Shown here one piece after another: positions 35,217-44,130 of a DNA stretch of 64,000 bases. The DNA comes from Ensifer sp. LCM 4579 (GTDB lineage: Bacteria; Pseudomonadota; Alphaproteobacteria; Rhizobiales; Rhizobiaceae): assembly GCF_001854885.1 (NCBI RefSeq), contig NZ_MDDV01000013.1, forward strand, positions 392,627 through 456,626, written 5' to 3'. A program made the position numbers and the translations under genes. A model generated the notes under the pieces. That model was not told where the DNA came from. It was given only the letters and a program-made list of their open reading frames with translations, and made no database searches. Every line of letters begins with the position of its first letter. Position 1 is the stretch's first letter.

Positions 35217-36063
35217 AGCCATATCTCCGTCGGCTCCACGCCTGAATCATGTTGATGACCAGCAGCATCGTGAAGGAAAGAATAAGCATCACCGCAGCGA
35301 TCGCCGTTGCCGCCGGATAGTTGAACTCCTCGAGGCGGATAACGATCAGCAGCGGCGCGATCTCCGAGACGTAGGGCAGATTGCCGGCGATGAAGATAAC
35401 CGAGCCGTATTCGCCGACGCCGCGGGCAAAGGCGAGCGCGAAGCCGGTCAGGCCCGCCGGCAAGAGGCCCGGCAGCAGGACACGGGTGATCGTCTGGAAG
35501 CGATTGGCGCCGAGAGTGGCGGCCGCCTCCTCGACCTCCCTGTCGATTTCCTCCATGACCGGCTGAACCGTCCGGACCACGAAGGGAAGGCCGACGAAGA
35601 CAAGCGCCACGACGATGCCCGCTGGCGTGAAGGCGATCTTGATGCCGAGCGGGTCGAGAAGCGAGCCGATCCAGCCGTTTGGGGCATAAAGGGTGGTGAG
35701 CGCAATGCCGGCAACTGCGGTTGGCAGCGCGAAGGGCAGGTCGACCATGGCATCGATCACGCGCTTGCCAGGGAAGCGGTAGCGTACCAGCACCCAGGCG
35801 AGGACGACGCCGAAGACGAGATTGACGATCGCGGCGATGGTCGCCGTGCCGAAGCTGATCGCCAACGCATTGAGGGTGCGCTCGTCGAATGCCAGGGCGA
35901 TGAAATTGGACCAGCCGAGACCGCTTGAGCGCCAAAAGAGGCCGGAAATGGGAATGAGGACGATGAGGACGAGCCAGGTCAGTGTGACGCCGAGCGCCAA
36001 TCCGAACCCCGGAATGACGCTCGGCTGCCGAAACCGCCATCGCGTATGTGAGCGAGAGGCCAT
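35206..36063 (-). CDS. cysT: Sulfate ABC transporter permease CysT
   Basis: 285 residues with six membrane segments ([38 protein letters not shown] and others). The coupling loop [22 protein letters not shown] and the segment [20 protein letters not shown] are typical of CysT/CysU, the partner of CysW. It follows the binding-protein gene by six bases and overlaps cysW. Confidence 0.95.
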   Translation of the reverse strand: MASRSHTRWRFRQPSVIPGFGLALGVTLTWLVLIVLIPISGLFWRSSGLGWSNFIALAFDERTLNALAISFGTATIAAIVNLVFGVVLAWVLVRYRFPGKRVIDAMVDLPFALPTAVAGIALTTLYAPNGWIGSLLDPLGIKIAFTPAGIVVALVFVGLPFVVRTVQPVMEEIDREVEEAAATLGANRFQTITRVLLPGLLPAGLTGFALAFARGVGEYGSVIFIAGNLPYVSEIAPLLIVIRLEEFNYPAATAIAAVMLILSFTMLLVINMIQAWSRRRYGYGS

Positions 36064-36069
36064 GAAATC

Positions 36070-37095
36070 TTATCGTCCCGGCTTGTAGATCTGGTCGAAA
36101 ATGCCGCCATCGGCGAAGAATTTCGGCTGAGCTTCCTTCCATCCGCCGAAGTCGTCAATGGTGATGAGCTTCACATCGGCGAAACGGGCGAGGTCCTCAG
36201 CAGCGGCGGCTTGGGGCTTGAACGGTCGATAGTAATGCTTGGCGACAAGCTTCTGCCCGACGTCGCTGTAGAGATAGTGGAGATAGGCTTCCGCCACCTT
36301 GCGCGTGCCCTTGCTGTCGGCATTGCCGTCGACGAGCGCCACCGGCGGCTCCGCCTTGATCGAAACCGATGGCGTGACGATCTCGAAATCGCCGGGGCCG
36401 AGTTCTTCGAGCGCGAGATAGGCCTCGTTTTCCCAGGCGAGCAGCACGTCGCCGAGGCCGCGCTGGACGAAGGTGGTGGTCGAACCCCGCGCGCCGGTGT
36501 CGAGGATCGGAACGTGCTTGAAGAGCTCGGTCACATATTCCTGGGCCTTGGCATCATCGCCGTTGTTGGCGTTGCGCGCCCAGGCCCAGGCGGCCAGAAA
36601 GTTCCAACGGGCGCCGCCGGAGGTCTTGGGGTTGGGCGTGATCACCTGGATGTCGTCACGGACGAGATCGCCCCAATCCTTGATGCCCTTGGGATTGCCC
36701 TTGCGGACAAGAAAGACGATTGTCGAGGTGTAAGGAGAGCTATTGTTCTCCAGCCGCGTCTTCCAATCGGCCGGAATCTTGCCCGTCGCGGCGGCGATCG
36801 CGTCGATGTCCGCTTCCAGCGCCAGCGTCACCACGTCCGCCGGAAGCCCGTCGATGACCGAGCGGGCCTGTTTGCCCGAGCCGCCATGGGAGGTCTGGAT
36901 CGTCACCGTCTCGCCGGTGTCGGCCTTCCATTTCTCGGCGAAAGCGGCGTTGAAGTCCTTGTAGAACTCCCGCGTGGGATCATAGGAGACGTTAAGGATC
37001 GTTGTGTCCGCGTGAGCGAGGCCGATCGAGCCAAGCTGCAGGCTTCCGACCACAAGTGCTAGTTTCAGCATTCCGGCAAATCCATTCGAGCTCAT
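36070..37095 (-). CDS. sbp: Sulfate ABC transporter substrate-binding protein
   Basis: 341 residues from ATG 37095, preceded by GGAGGTCGAG; two in-frame ATGs upstream lack ribosome sites. A signal peptide is clear (GFAGMLKLALVVGSLQLGSIGLAHA, cut before DTTILNVSYDP), so it is periplasmic. The family motifs are LNVSYDPTREFYKDFNAAF, QTSHGGSGKQARSVIDGLPA, DVVTLALEADIDAIA and ARGSTTTFVQRGLGDVLLAWENEA. Sbp and CysP cannot be told apart from the sequence alone. First gene of the sulfate operon. Confidence 0.93.
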   Translation of the reverse strand: MSSNGFAGMLKLALVVGSLQLGSIGLAHADTTILNVSYDPTREFYKDFNAAFAEKWKADTGETVTIQTSHGGSGKQARSVIDGLPADVVTLALEADIDAIAAATGKIPADWKTRLENNSSPYTSTIVFLVRKGNPKGIKDWGDLVRDDIQVITPNPKTSGGARWNFLAAWAWARNANNGDDAKAQEYVTELFKHVPILDTGARGSTTTFVQRGLGDVLLAWENEAYLALEELGPGDFEIVTPSVSIKAEPPVALVDGNADSKGTRKVAEAYLHYLYSDVGQKLVAKHYYRPFKPQAAAAEDLARFADVKLITIDDFGGWKEAQPKFFADGGIFDQIYKPGR

Positions 37096-37123
37096 CTCGA
37101 CCTCCATCCGTTTGCCGAATAAA

Positions 37124-37146
37124 ACTATCAATTTAGTAGACTACTG
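37124..37146 (-). promoter_or_regulatory. AT-rich element upstream of the sulfate operon
   Basis: CAGTAGTCTACTAAATTGATAG on the minus strand is an AT-rich island about 30-50 bases upstream of the binding-protein gene in an otherwise GC-rich gap. It contains an imperfect palindrome around TAGTAGACTA. A sulfur-responsive operator or the -35/-10 region would lie here. The remainder of the 324-base gap up to 37419 shows nothing else that I can identify. Confidence 0.35.
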
Positions 37147-37419
37147 CAACGCAAACCCGTGACGCCGGAGCTGGCGTTTGGGGAATGTTCTATCCTTCTT
37201 CTGCCATTTCACGGAAATCCTTGCCCGCCGTGGCTCCACCAAATCGCAGAAGAACAGATCATTTTCGTGGCGCTGAAATGAACATGTGTTGCCTCGATCC
37301 TGGGTGCTCAGATCCGGCCGTCCGGCCAAACGGCTCGCCTGCGAATGCGCGCTCGGCGATCGACAGCAACGTTTTCGGCATCAATCGGTTCCGCCAGTGG
37401 CGGGAAGAACTCGGGTCGG

Positions 37420-38478
37420 TCAAAGAACGCGGCCGCGCGCCGCCACGGTCCATTTCGTTTTCGGTGCGCCGCCTTCAAGGATATGAATGGTATCCACCAT
37501 ATTGGTCACGACACAGGCGTGGTTCGGGACGATACGGACCTGCTCGCCGACCTCAAGGCCAATGGCACCGTCCGAGACCAGCCGACCGTGTTCCTCGGAA
37601 AGCTGATCGATGCGAATGTCGTCTCGGCCGAGCACATGGCCGTAGCCGGTGAGGCCGAGCAGGTCGGAGGTCAGCACTTTGCTGCCAGCGTCGATAATCG
37701 CCCTGTCCTGCGCCGGCACGGAGACGACGGTCGCAAGCACGGTGAGGGCGCAATCCTCCCACGTTGCCACGCCGCGGGCAACAAGCGAGCGGTCGTTGTA
37801 AATGTAAGTGCCTGGCCGGTATTCCGTGGCGACGGGCGCATCCGCCGCTCGCATCATGCCTGGAGTGCCGCCCGATGTGATGCTCGCAACCACCAGCCCG
37901 TCCGCCTCGATCAACCGCTTTGCCTCGCTCATGAAAGACTGCACCTGTGCCGCGGCGCCGGCCGGCGGATAGGTCATCAGGCCACCGAAGCGCAATCCCG
38001 GTGCGTCGGCGATACGGCGGGCGAGGCGGGCGGCCTCGGCAGATGTCGTCACGCCGCAGCGATCCGCTCCGGTGTTGCATTCGACAAGCACGGTAAGCGG
38101 TTTTTCCGTGCGGGCAAAATGGGCCGACAGGCCATCGATGACGGTCTGATTGTCGGCGACCACGCTGAGGGTCACGCGCGCGTTCAGGCTTTCAAGCCGC
38201 GCCAGCTTTTCTTCCCCGAGAATATTGTAGGTGATCAGCACGTCTTCGATGCGGGCGCTGCCGTCGACCATGGCCTCCGCCTCGCTCACCTTTTGGCAGG
38301 TAATTCCGACCGCACCCGCGTCCAGCTGCAACTCGGCCATCTGCGGCAGTTTGTGCGTCTTTATGTGCGGTCGCACGCGGATCCCGTGCTGGTCGGCATA
38401 GGCCTGGAAAGCGCGAATGTTGCGCCTGGTGACGTCGAGATCGACGAGCACGGCGGGTGTCTCGATCGGCAGGGTCAT
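37420..38478 (-). CDS. D-threonine aldolase / DSD1-type PLP enzyme (alanine racemase N-terminal fold)
   Basis: 352 residues starting MTLPIETPAVLVDLDVTRRN. The PLP lysine lies in VRPHIKTHKLPQMAELQLDA; TCQKVSEAEAMVDG, LVECNTGADRCGV and the SGGTPGMM phosphate-binding stretch follow. Two metal ligands typical of D-threonine aldolase and D-serine dehydratase are suggested by the C-terminal EEHGRLVSD and VPNHACVVTNMVDTI. It would cleave or deaminate D-amino acids or beta-hydroxy-D-amino acids in the cytoplasm. It is divergent from the amino-acid ABC operon, which suggests a shared substrate. The open frame runs far upstream but ATG 38478 fits the family. Confidence 0.88.
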   Translation of the reverse strand: MTLPIETPAVLVDLDVTRRNIRAFQAYADQHGIRVRPHIKTHKLPQMAELQLDAGAVGITCQKVSEAEAMVDGSARIEDVLITYNILGEEKLARLESLNARVTLSVVADNQTVIDGLSAHFARTEKPLTVLVECNTGADRCGVTTSAEAARLARRIADAPGLRFGGLMTYPPAGAAAQVQSFMSEAKRLIEADGLVVASITSGGTPGMMRAADAPVATEYRPGTYIYNDRSLVARGVATWEDCALTVLATVVSVPAQDRAIIDAGSKVLTSDLLGLTGYGHVLGRDDIRIDQLSEEHGRLVSDGAIGLEVGEQVRIVPNHACVVTNMVDTIHILEGGAPKTKWTVAARGRVL

Positions 38479-38532
38479 GCGGCCTCCGTTCCTCCATCGA
38501 AAAGCGAAAACGGCGAATCTCGCCGAGCCCGC

Positions 38533-38561
38533 TTGACAAGTTATGAACCGGGGCCTTTGAT
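38533..38561 (+). promoter_or_regulatory. Sigma-70-type promoter of the amino-acid ABC operon
   Basis: TTGACA at 38533-38538 and TTTGAT at 38556-38561 are 17 bases apart and point to the ABC genes; start near 38568, leader about 70 nt. Confidence 0.55.
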
Positions 38562-38586
38562 AGGTCAATCCGATATTCAGGACGCA

Positions 38587-38605
38587 TGTCCAATATATTG
38601 GAACA
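38587..38605 (+). promoter_or_regulatory. Palindromic operator in the divergent region, candidate IclR site
   Basis: TGTCCAATATATTGGAACA has a perfect 14-base palindrome, TCCAATATATTGGA (38589-38602). It lies 20-30 bases downstream of the predicted promoter start, so a bound protein would block transcription. IclR-family sites are often of this size with TTCCA/TGGAA arms, and an IclR gene closes this operon. Confidence 0.55.
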
Positions 38606-38638
38606 CGCAGACCGGGAACAAAAAAGGGGAGATCTCCA

Positions 38639-39481
38639 ATGATCAAGACGTTGACTATGGCGGCGAGCTTTGCCGTCGCGGCATTGGCCGCCATGCCGGC
38701 CGCCGCACAGCAGCCCTCCAGCAAGCTCGACGAGGTGCTGTCGCGGGGCCATCTGATACTCGGCACCGGCAGCACGAACGCGCCGTGGCACTTCAAGAGT
38801 GCAGAAGACAAACTGCAGGGATTCGACATCGACATGGGGCGCATCATCGCCAAGGCGCTCTTCGGCGACCCGGAAAAGATCGAGTTCGTCAATCAGTCCT
38901 CGGACGCCCGCATCCCCAACATCACTACCGGCAAGGTGGACATCACCTGTCAGTTCATGACGGTGACCGGCGAGCGAGCCCAGCAGATCGCCTTCACCAT
39001 TCCCTATTATCGCGAGGGCGTCGGCCTGATGTTGAAGGCCGACGGCAAATATGCCGATTATGAGGCGCTGAAGGCCGGGGGCTCCTCGGTTACCGTCTCG
39101 GTGCTGCAGAACGTCTATGCCGAGGACATGGTCCACGCCGCGCTGCCCGAGGCGACCGTCGACCAATACGAGTCCGTGGACCTGATTTATCAGGCGCTCG
39201 AATCCGGCCGTGCCGATGCCGCGGCCACGGACCAATCGTCGCTTGCCTGGTACATGACCCAAAATCCGGGCCGGTACAAGGACGCCGGCTATGGCTGGAA
39301 CCCGCAGACCTACGCCTGCGGCGTGAAGCGCGGCGATCAGGACTGGCTGAACTTCGTCAACACGGCGCTGCACGAAGCGATGACGGGGGTCGAGTTCGAT
39401 TTCTACGCCAAGTCCTTCAAGACCTGGTTCGGCAAGGACCTTATGCCGCCGCAGATCGGCTTTCCGGTCGAATACAAGTAA
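38639..39481 (+). CDS. Amino-acid ABC transporter substrate-binding protein
   Basis: 280 residues. The signal peptide is MIKTLTMAASFAVAALAAMP-AAAQ, placing it in the periplasm. The bacterial extracellular solute-binding family 3 fold is seen in LSRGHLILGTGSTNAPWHFK, LQGFDIDMGRIIAKALFGD, DARIPNITTGKVDITCQFMT and VDLIYQALESGRADAAATDQ. It is the first gene of a polar amino-acid importer; the ligand may be the D- or beta-hydroxy amino acid handled by the divergent PLP enzyme (inference). Confidence 0.92.
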   Translation: MIKTLTMAASFAVAALAAMPAAAQQPSSKLDEVLSRGHLILGTGSTNAPWHFKSAEDKLQGFDIDMGRIIAKALFGDPEKIEFVNQSSDARIPNITTGKVDITCQFMTVTGERAQQIAFTIPYYREGVGLMLKADGKYADYEALKAGGSSVTVSVLQNVYAEDMVHAALPEATVDQYESVDLIYQALESGRADAAATDQSSLAWYMTQNPGRYKDAGYGWNPQTYACGVKRGDQDWLNFVNTALHEAMTGVEFDFYAKSFKTWFGKDLMPPQIGFPVEYK

Positions 39482-39550
39482 GCCGCAGCCGCCGGCAGTT
39501 CCGTCGACCCGCGGAGCTGCCGGTGGCTCGGTCGCAACCGGCTATCGCTC

Positions 39551-40213
39551 ATGACCTATACACTGAACTTTTCGGCCGTCTGGCGCTCCTTCGACCTTCT
39601 CCTGCAGGGGCTTGCACTCAGCCTCGGTCTGGCGGCACTGGCGATCCTCGCGGGGTGCGCGATCGGTTTGATTACGGCCTTCGGCCTGGTCTCGAAGAGC
39701 GCTCTCTGGCGCAGGCCGGCCGGCCTCTACGTGACGATTATCCGTAACACGCCGATCCTGGTTCTCGTCCTCTTCAGCTATTTCGCCCTTCCCGAGCTCG
39801 GGGTCCGCCTTGGCAAGATCGAGAGCTTCGTATTGACGCTCGCGATATATTCCGGCGCCTATCTCGCCGAGGTCTTTCGCGGCGGTCTCATCGCCGTGCC
39901 GCCCGGGCAGCGCGAAGCCGGGCTGGCGATCGGACTGACCGAGTTGCAGATCCGCACCTCGATCATCATCCCCCTCATGCTGCGCAACGTCTTGCCGTCG
40001 CTCGGCAGCACCATGATCTCGCTTTTCAAGGACACGTCGCTCGCCGCTGCGATCGCGGTTCCGGAACTCACCTTCGAGGCGCGCAAGATCAACGTCGAAA
40101 CGTTCCGGGTCATCGAGACCTGGATCGTCGCGAGCTGCCTCTATGTCGCAACCTGTTCGCTGCTGGCCGCGCTGATGCGGGCCGTCGAGCGGCGGCTCGC
40201 CGTGCCGAGGTGA
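39551..40213 (+). CDS. Amino-acid ABC transporter permease 1
   Basis: 220 residues, HisM/GlnP type. Hydrophobic helices include LALSLGLAALAILAGCAIGLITAFGLV and LYVATCSLLAALM. The motif VTIIRNTPILVLVLFSYFALPELG and the coupling loop REAGLAIGLTELQIRTSIIIPL are typical. The two permeases presumably form a heterodimer. It follows the binding-protein gene by 69 bases and precedes the second permease almost without gap. Confidence 0.92.
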   Translation: MTYTLNFSAVWRSFDLLLQGLALSLGLAALAILAGCAIGLITAFGLVSKSALWRRPAGLYVTIIRNTPILVLVLFSYFALPELGVRLGKIESFVLTLAIYSGAYLAEVFRGGLIAVPPGQREAGLAIGLTELQIRTSIIIPLMLRNVLPSLGSTMISLFKDTSLAAAIAVPELTFEARKINVETFRVIETWIVASCLYVATCSLLAALMRAVERRLAVPR

Positions 40214-40218
40214 CGCCA

Positions 40219-40878
40219 ATGGACTTCTCCTTTCTCGATCAGCTCTGGGTGGCGCGGTTTCCACTTCTCAAGGGCCTTGGCGTGTCGATCTCCATCTCGC
40301 TATCGTCGATCGTCGTCGGTACGGTGCTGGGCGTTTTTGTCGGGCTGGCGCTCACCTATGGCGTGAGACCGCTCAAATGGCTGGTTCGCGGTTACACGGA
40401 TTTCATCCGCGGCACGCCGGTGCTCGTCCTCGTGCTTGCGAGCTACTACGTCCTGGGCACTGTCGGCATCAATCTCGGCCCGTTCCAGGCGGGCGTACTG
40501 GCGCTTGCGATCTTTTGCAGCTCGCATGTCGGCGAACTGGTGCGCGGTGCGCTGCAATCTATCCCGAAGGGCCAGACCGAGGCCGCCAAGGCGATCGGGC
40601 TCACCTTCCCGCAGACCTTCGCCTATGTGCTTGGGCCGCAGGCACTGCGCCAGGCGCTGCCGGCCTGGGTCAACACCGCGGCCGAAATGGTCAAGGCTTC
40701 GACGCTGCTTTCGATCATCGGCGTGGCCGAGCTCTTGCTGCGCACGCAGGAAGTGATCTCCCGCACCTTCATGAGCCTCGAATTCTATTTCTTCGCGGGC
40801 TTCCTCTATTTCGTCATCAACTACGGCATCGAGCGCTTCGGCCGCTACGTCGAGCGCAAGACCGCCGTTCCATCGTGA
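40219..40878 (+). CDS. Amino-acid ABC transporter permease 2
   Basis: 219 residues from ATG 40219, eight bases after GAGG; a GTG at 40210 overlapping the previous stop is another possible start. It has the same HisM-type pattern: [20 protein letters not shown], coupling loop [20 protein letters not shown] and [21 protein letters not shown]. It partners the first permease. Confidence 0.92.
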   Translation: MDFSFLDQLWVARFPLLKGLGVSISISLSSIVVGTVLGVFVGLALTYGVRPLKWLVRGYTDFIRGTPVLVLVLASYYVLGTVGINLGPFQAGVLALAIFCSSHVGELVRGALQSIPKGQTEAAKAIGLTFPQTFAYVLGPQALRQALPAWVNTAAEMVKASTLLSIIGVAELLLRTQEVISRTFMSLEFYFFAGFLYFVINYGIERFGRYVERKTAVPS

Positions 40879-40885
40879 GGCCCCG

Positions 40886-41653
40886 ATGAGCAATCTTCTC
40901 GAAATCCGTGATCTTCACAAGCGCTACGGCACGGTCGAGGTCCTGAAGGGCGTGGATTGCACGATGCGCCAGGGCGAGGTGATCAGCATCATCGGCTCGA
41001 GCGGCTCCGGCAAGACGACAATGCTCCGCTGCATCAACATGCTCGAGGAGTTCCAGGGTGGCACCATCACCCTCGATGGCGCGGAAATCGGCTACGAGAC
41101 GGTTGGCGGCGTGCGCCGCCGCAAGCCGGAGCGCGAGATCGCTCGCCAGCGCGCCCTGACCGGCATGGCCTTCCAGCAGTTCAACCTGTTTCCGCACATG
41201 AGCGCGGCAGCGAACGTGATGCTGGGGCTGATCAAGGTGAAGAAGATGGGCCGCGACGAAGCAAGGGCGCTTGCCGAGAAATGGCTCGACCGCGTCGGGC
41301 TCCTCTCCCGTATCGACCATTACCCCGGCCAGCTTTCCGGCGGTCAGCAGCAGCGCGTCGCAATCGCCCGCGCCATCGCCATGAATCCGAGGCTGATGCT
41401 CTTCGACGAGGTGACATCCGCGCTCGACCCGGAACTCGTCAACGAGGTGCTGCAGGTGATCAAGGGCCTCGCGGAAGACGGCATGAGCATGCTCATCGTC
41501 ACGCATGAGATGCGCTTTGCCTATGAGGTGTCTTCTCGGGTCATCTTCATGAACCAGGGGCGGATCGGCGAGGAGGGCGACCCCCGCGAGATGTTTGTGA
41601 AGCCGAAGACGGAGCGGCTGGCGGAATTTCTGAAATCCTCGACGTTCAATTGA
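40886..41653 (+). CDS. Amino-acid ABC transporter ATPase
   Basis: 255 residues. Walker [32 protein letters not shown], Walker [13 protein letters not shown] and VTHEMRFA place it in the GlnQ/HisP group. It also has the family's short '[15 protein letters not shown]' Q-loop. It lies seven bases after the second permease and completes the four-gene transporter. Confidence 0.95.
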   Translation: MSNLLEIRDLHKRYGTVEVLKGVDCTMRQGEVISIIGSSGSGKTTMLRCINMLEEFQGGTITLDGAEIGYETVGGVRRRKPEREIARQRALTGMAFQQFNLFPHMSAAANVMLGLIKVKKMGRDEARALAEKWLDRVGLLSRIDHYPGQLSGGQQQRVAIARAIAMNPRLMLFDEVTSALDPELVNEVLQVIKGLAEDGMSMLIVTHEMRFAYEVSSRVIFMNQGRIGEEGDPREMFVKPKTERLAEFLKSSTFN

Positions 41654-41687
41654 CCATCCAGCTAAAAATCAAGAAGTGGAGTGACGT

Positions 41688-42071
41688 GTGACGATCAAGC
41701 GTTATGGAACGGGCGAAACCGGTGCGGGCAAGCAGGCCTTGCCCTTTGCGCGCGCCGTCGAGGCGAACGGCTGGCTCTATGTCTCGGGCCAGGTTGCCAT
41801 GGAGGGCGGCGAGATCATCGGCGGCGGCATCATTGCCGAAAGCCGTAAGGCGATCGAGAATATGATCGCCATCCTTCACGAGGCGGGCTACGGGATCGAA
41901 GACGTGGTCCGGGTTGGCGTCTGGCTCGATGACCCGCGCGACTTCTGGACTTTCAACGGTGTCTACGCCGAATATTTCGGCAAGAACCCGCCGGCACGCG
42001 CCTGTGTGCAATCGCGCATGATGGTCGACTGCAAGGTTGAAGTTGACTGCGTGGCCTACAAGGCTAAATGA
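41688..42071 (+). CDS. RidA-family protein at the end of the amino-acid transport operon
   Basis: 127 residues with a GTG start (GGAG four bases upstream). Family motifs: GKQALPFARAVEANGWLYVS then GQVAMEGGEIIGGGIIAESR, MIAILHEAGYGIEDVVRVGVWL and, near the C-terminus, NPPARACVQSRMMVDCKVEVDCVAYK, where ARACVQ keeps the arginine expected in active imine deaminases. It could clear enamines released by the D-amino-acid enzyme. Compare the Rid in the leucine operon, where this arginine is not seen. Confidence 0.9.
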   Translation: MTIKRYGTGETGAGKQALPFARAVEANGWLYVSGQVAMEGGEIIGGGIIAESRKAIENMIAILHEAGYGIEDVVRVGVWLDDPRDFWTFNGVYAEYFGKNPPARACVQSRMMVDCKVEVDCVAYKAK

Positions 42072-42140
42072 AGTGATCTTCCAAGCGGTCGGACCGGGAT
42101 GGGATCTTCTCGTCGCGTTCCGATCGAAACCGAGGGTGCG

Positions 42141-42953
42141 ATGACGGACGCAGCAGACACGATCAACCGCCGGGCACGGGGGCTCGACCGGGCCTTCGAG
42201 ATCCTCGACTTCCTGCGTCTGCAGCGCCAGCCGCTCCGCCCGAACGAAATCGCCCAGGGGATCGAGGCGCCGCGTTCTTCGGTCTATGAGCTCGTCAATC
42301 TGCTTCTCCGTCAGGGCGTGCTCGAATATCGGGGCGACGACGGCCGCGTGTTTCTGGGCCGCAGGCTCTATTTTCTCGGCGCCGCCTATGCCGAGCAGTT
42401 CGACCTCATCCGCGAGTCCGAGCATCTGCTCGCGCGGATTGCCGAAGAGACGCGCGAAACCGCGCAGATGTGCCAGTTGGAAGGCAATAAATATGCCGTC
42501 GTTCTTATGAACGAGGGCAGCCGGCCCTTCCGCATCTCGACGAATATTGGCGAACCGGTCGCCATTCCGTGGACTGCCTCGGGCCGCCTGCTCGTGGATC
42601 ACATGAGCGACGAGGAGCTACTGGCCTTCATTCCGCAGGAGGATTTCCTGCTGCCGAACGGCCATCGGCTCGACCCGGCCGAGTTCATCGCGCAAGTTCG
42701 CGAAGCAAAGCAGAACGGCTATTTCACTTTCAACAGCATCGTCGACAGTTTCACCCATTGCTTCGCAGTGCCGGTCTATGATGCGGGCGAAATTTGCATC
42801 GCAACACTCTGCCTTGTCGCCCCGAAGGAGGATGGTTTGCGCAATCGCGATGCCTATCTCCGCGTCCTGATCGACGCGGCGAAAGAGCTCTCGGAAAAGC
42901 TCGGCTATCGGCATGATCCCGGAGAGTTCGTCCGGGCCGCGGCGGCAGGCTGA
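42141..42953 (+). CDS. IclR-family transcriptional regulator
   Basis: 270 residues from ATG 42141 (GAGGGTGCG before it). The N-terminal winged helix is seen in GLDRAFEILDFLRLQRQPLR and RSSVYELVNLLLRQGVLEYR. The effector domain shows LEGNKYAVVLMNEGSRPFRI, GEPVAIPWTASGRLLVDHMS and a late FAVPVYDAGEICIATLCLVA. It most likely controls the transporter, the Rid gene and the divergent PLP enzyme through the palindrome at 38587. Confidence 0.93.
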   Translation: MTDAADTINRRARGLDRAFEILDFLRLQRQPLRPNEIAQGIEAPRSSVYELVNLLLRQGVLEYRGDDGRVFLGRRLYFLGAAYAEQFDLIRESEHLLARIAEETRETAQMCQLEGNKYAVVLMNEGSRPFRISTNIGEPVAIPWTASGRLLVDHMSDEELLAFIPQEDFLLPNGHRLDPAEFIAQVREAKQNGYFTFNSIVDSFTHCFAVPVYDAGEICIATLCLVAPKEDGLRNRDAYLRVLIDAAKELSEKLGYRHDPGEFVRAAAAG

Positions 42954-43032
42954 GTGATTGATCCTGCGAGCACGAGAGCGCTCGTGGCTGCTGTTGACAT
43001 GGGGTCGGGAAGGCGGGATAGCTCGCGACGCA

Positions 43033-44130
43033 ATGAAGATCGCGTTCCATGCGCCTCTGAAATCCCCTGACCACCCGGTCCCCTCGGGCGACCGGCAGAT
43101 GGCGCGCATGCTCATCGAAGCGCTGCAACTGGCCGGGCATGAAGTCGACATCGCTTCGCGCCTGCGAAGCTTCTCGCGCGAAGCCTCGCATGCGGATTTC
43201 TCGACGCTGCGCCTCCAGGCAGATCAGGAGATTGCGCGCCTTCGCGCCCTCTGGCGGCAGGGCGGCGTACCCGATGCGTGGTTCTGCTACCATCCTTACT
43301 ACAAGTCTCCGGACCTGATCGGTCCCCGCCTGTCGGCGGAATTCTCCATTCCCTATGTGACGGCCGAGAGTTCCTATTCGTCCCGTCGCAGTCACGGGGC
43401 CTGGAAGCTTGCCCAGGACGAGGTGGCCGCCGGTGCCCGGCAGGCGGCAGTCAATATCTGCTTCACCCAGCGCGATCGGGAGGGACTGGAGAGCGCAATC
43501 CCGGCCGGGCGCTACGCGATGCTCGCGCCCTTCATCGATGTCGCGCCTTTCGAGAAACTGGAAAGAGGAAGGAGCGGGAGCTTCCGGCTGATCTGCGTTG
43601 CGATGATGCGGCCGGGCGACAAGATGGACAGCTTTCGAATGCTGTCGCGCGCTTTGCAGCACCTCGTCGATCTGCCCTGGACGCTGACGGTCGTCGGAGA
43701 CGGTCCTGCCCGCGCCGAGGTCTCTGGCGTCTTTTCCGCCCTACCGGCAGAGCGGCTCGACTGGGCCGGCGAGAAGCAGCCGGGAGCGATCGCCGGAATT
43801 CTGGCTGGCGCCGATCTCTATGTCTGGCCCGGCTGCGGCGAGGCCTATGGACTTTCCTTCCTGGAGGCGCAGGCGGCGGGCTTGCCCGTCGTGGCGCAAA
43901 GGACGGCAGGCGTGCCTGCGGTCGTCAGAGACGGGGAGACTGGGCTTCTGACGTCGCCGGGGGACGTCGCGCTTCTTGCTGCGGCGATCCGGAGATTTCG
44001 TCTCGACAAGAGGCTTCTGGCCGACTGCGGCGAGCGGGCGCGCCGTTTCGTGTTCGAAGAGCGCTCGCTTTCAGCTGCCGCCAAGCGCCTCGGCGAGATA
44101 TTCGACCGTTACGTGAGGAGCAAGACATGA
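43033..44130 (+). CDS. Glycosyltransferase family 4 protein
   Basis: 365 residues starting MKIAFHAPLKSPDHPVPSGD. GT-B fold: N-terminal acceptor domain (RQMARMLIEALQLAGHEVDI), then RLICVAMMRPGDKMDSFRML and the donor site LAGADLYVWPGCGEAYGLSF followed by LEAQAAGLPVVAQRTAGVPA (E-x7-E nucleotide-sugar motif region). No membrane segment. The frame is open 25 codons upstream; MKIAFHAP is the natural GT4 start. It overlaps the deacetylase gene by ATGA. Confidence 0.9.
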   Translation: MKIAFHAPLKSPDHPVPSGDRQMARMLIEALQLAGHEVDIASRLRSFSREASHADFSTLRLQADQEIARLRALWRQGGVPDAWFCYHPYYKSPDLIGPRLSAEFSIPYVTAESSYSSRRSHGAWKLAQDEVAAGARQAAVNICFTQRDREGLESAIPAGRYAMLAPFIDVAPFEKLERGRSGSFRLICVAMMRPGDKMDSFRMLSRALQHLVDLPWTLTVVGDGPARAEVSGVFSALPAERLDWAGEKQPGAIAGILAGADLYVWPGCGEAYGLSFLEAQAAGLPVVAQRTAGVPAVVRDGETGLLTSPGDVALLAAAIRRFRLDKRLLADCGERARRFVFEERSLSAAAKRLGEIFDRYVRSKT

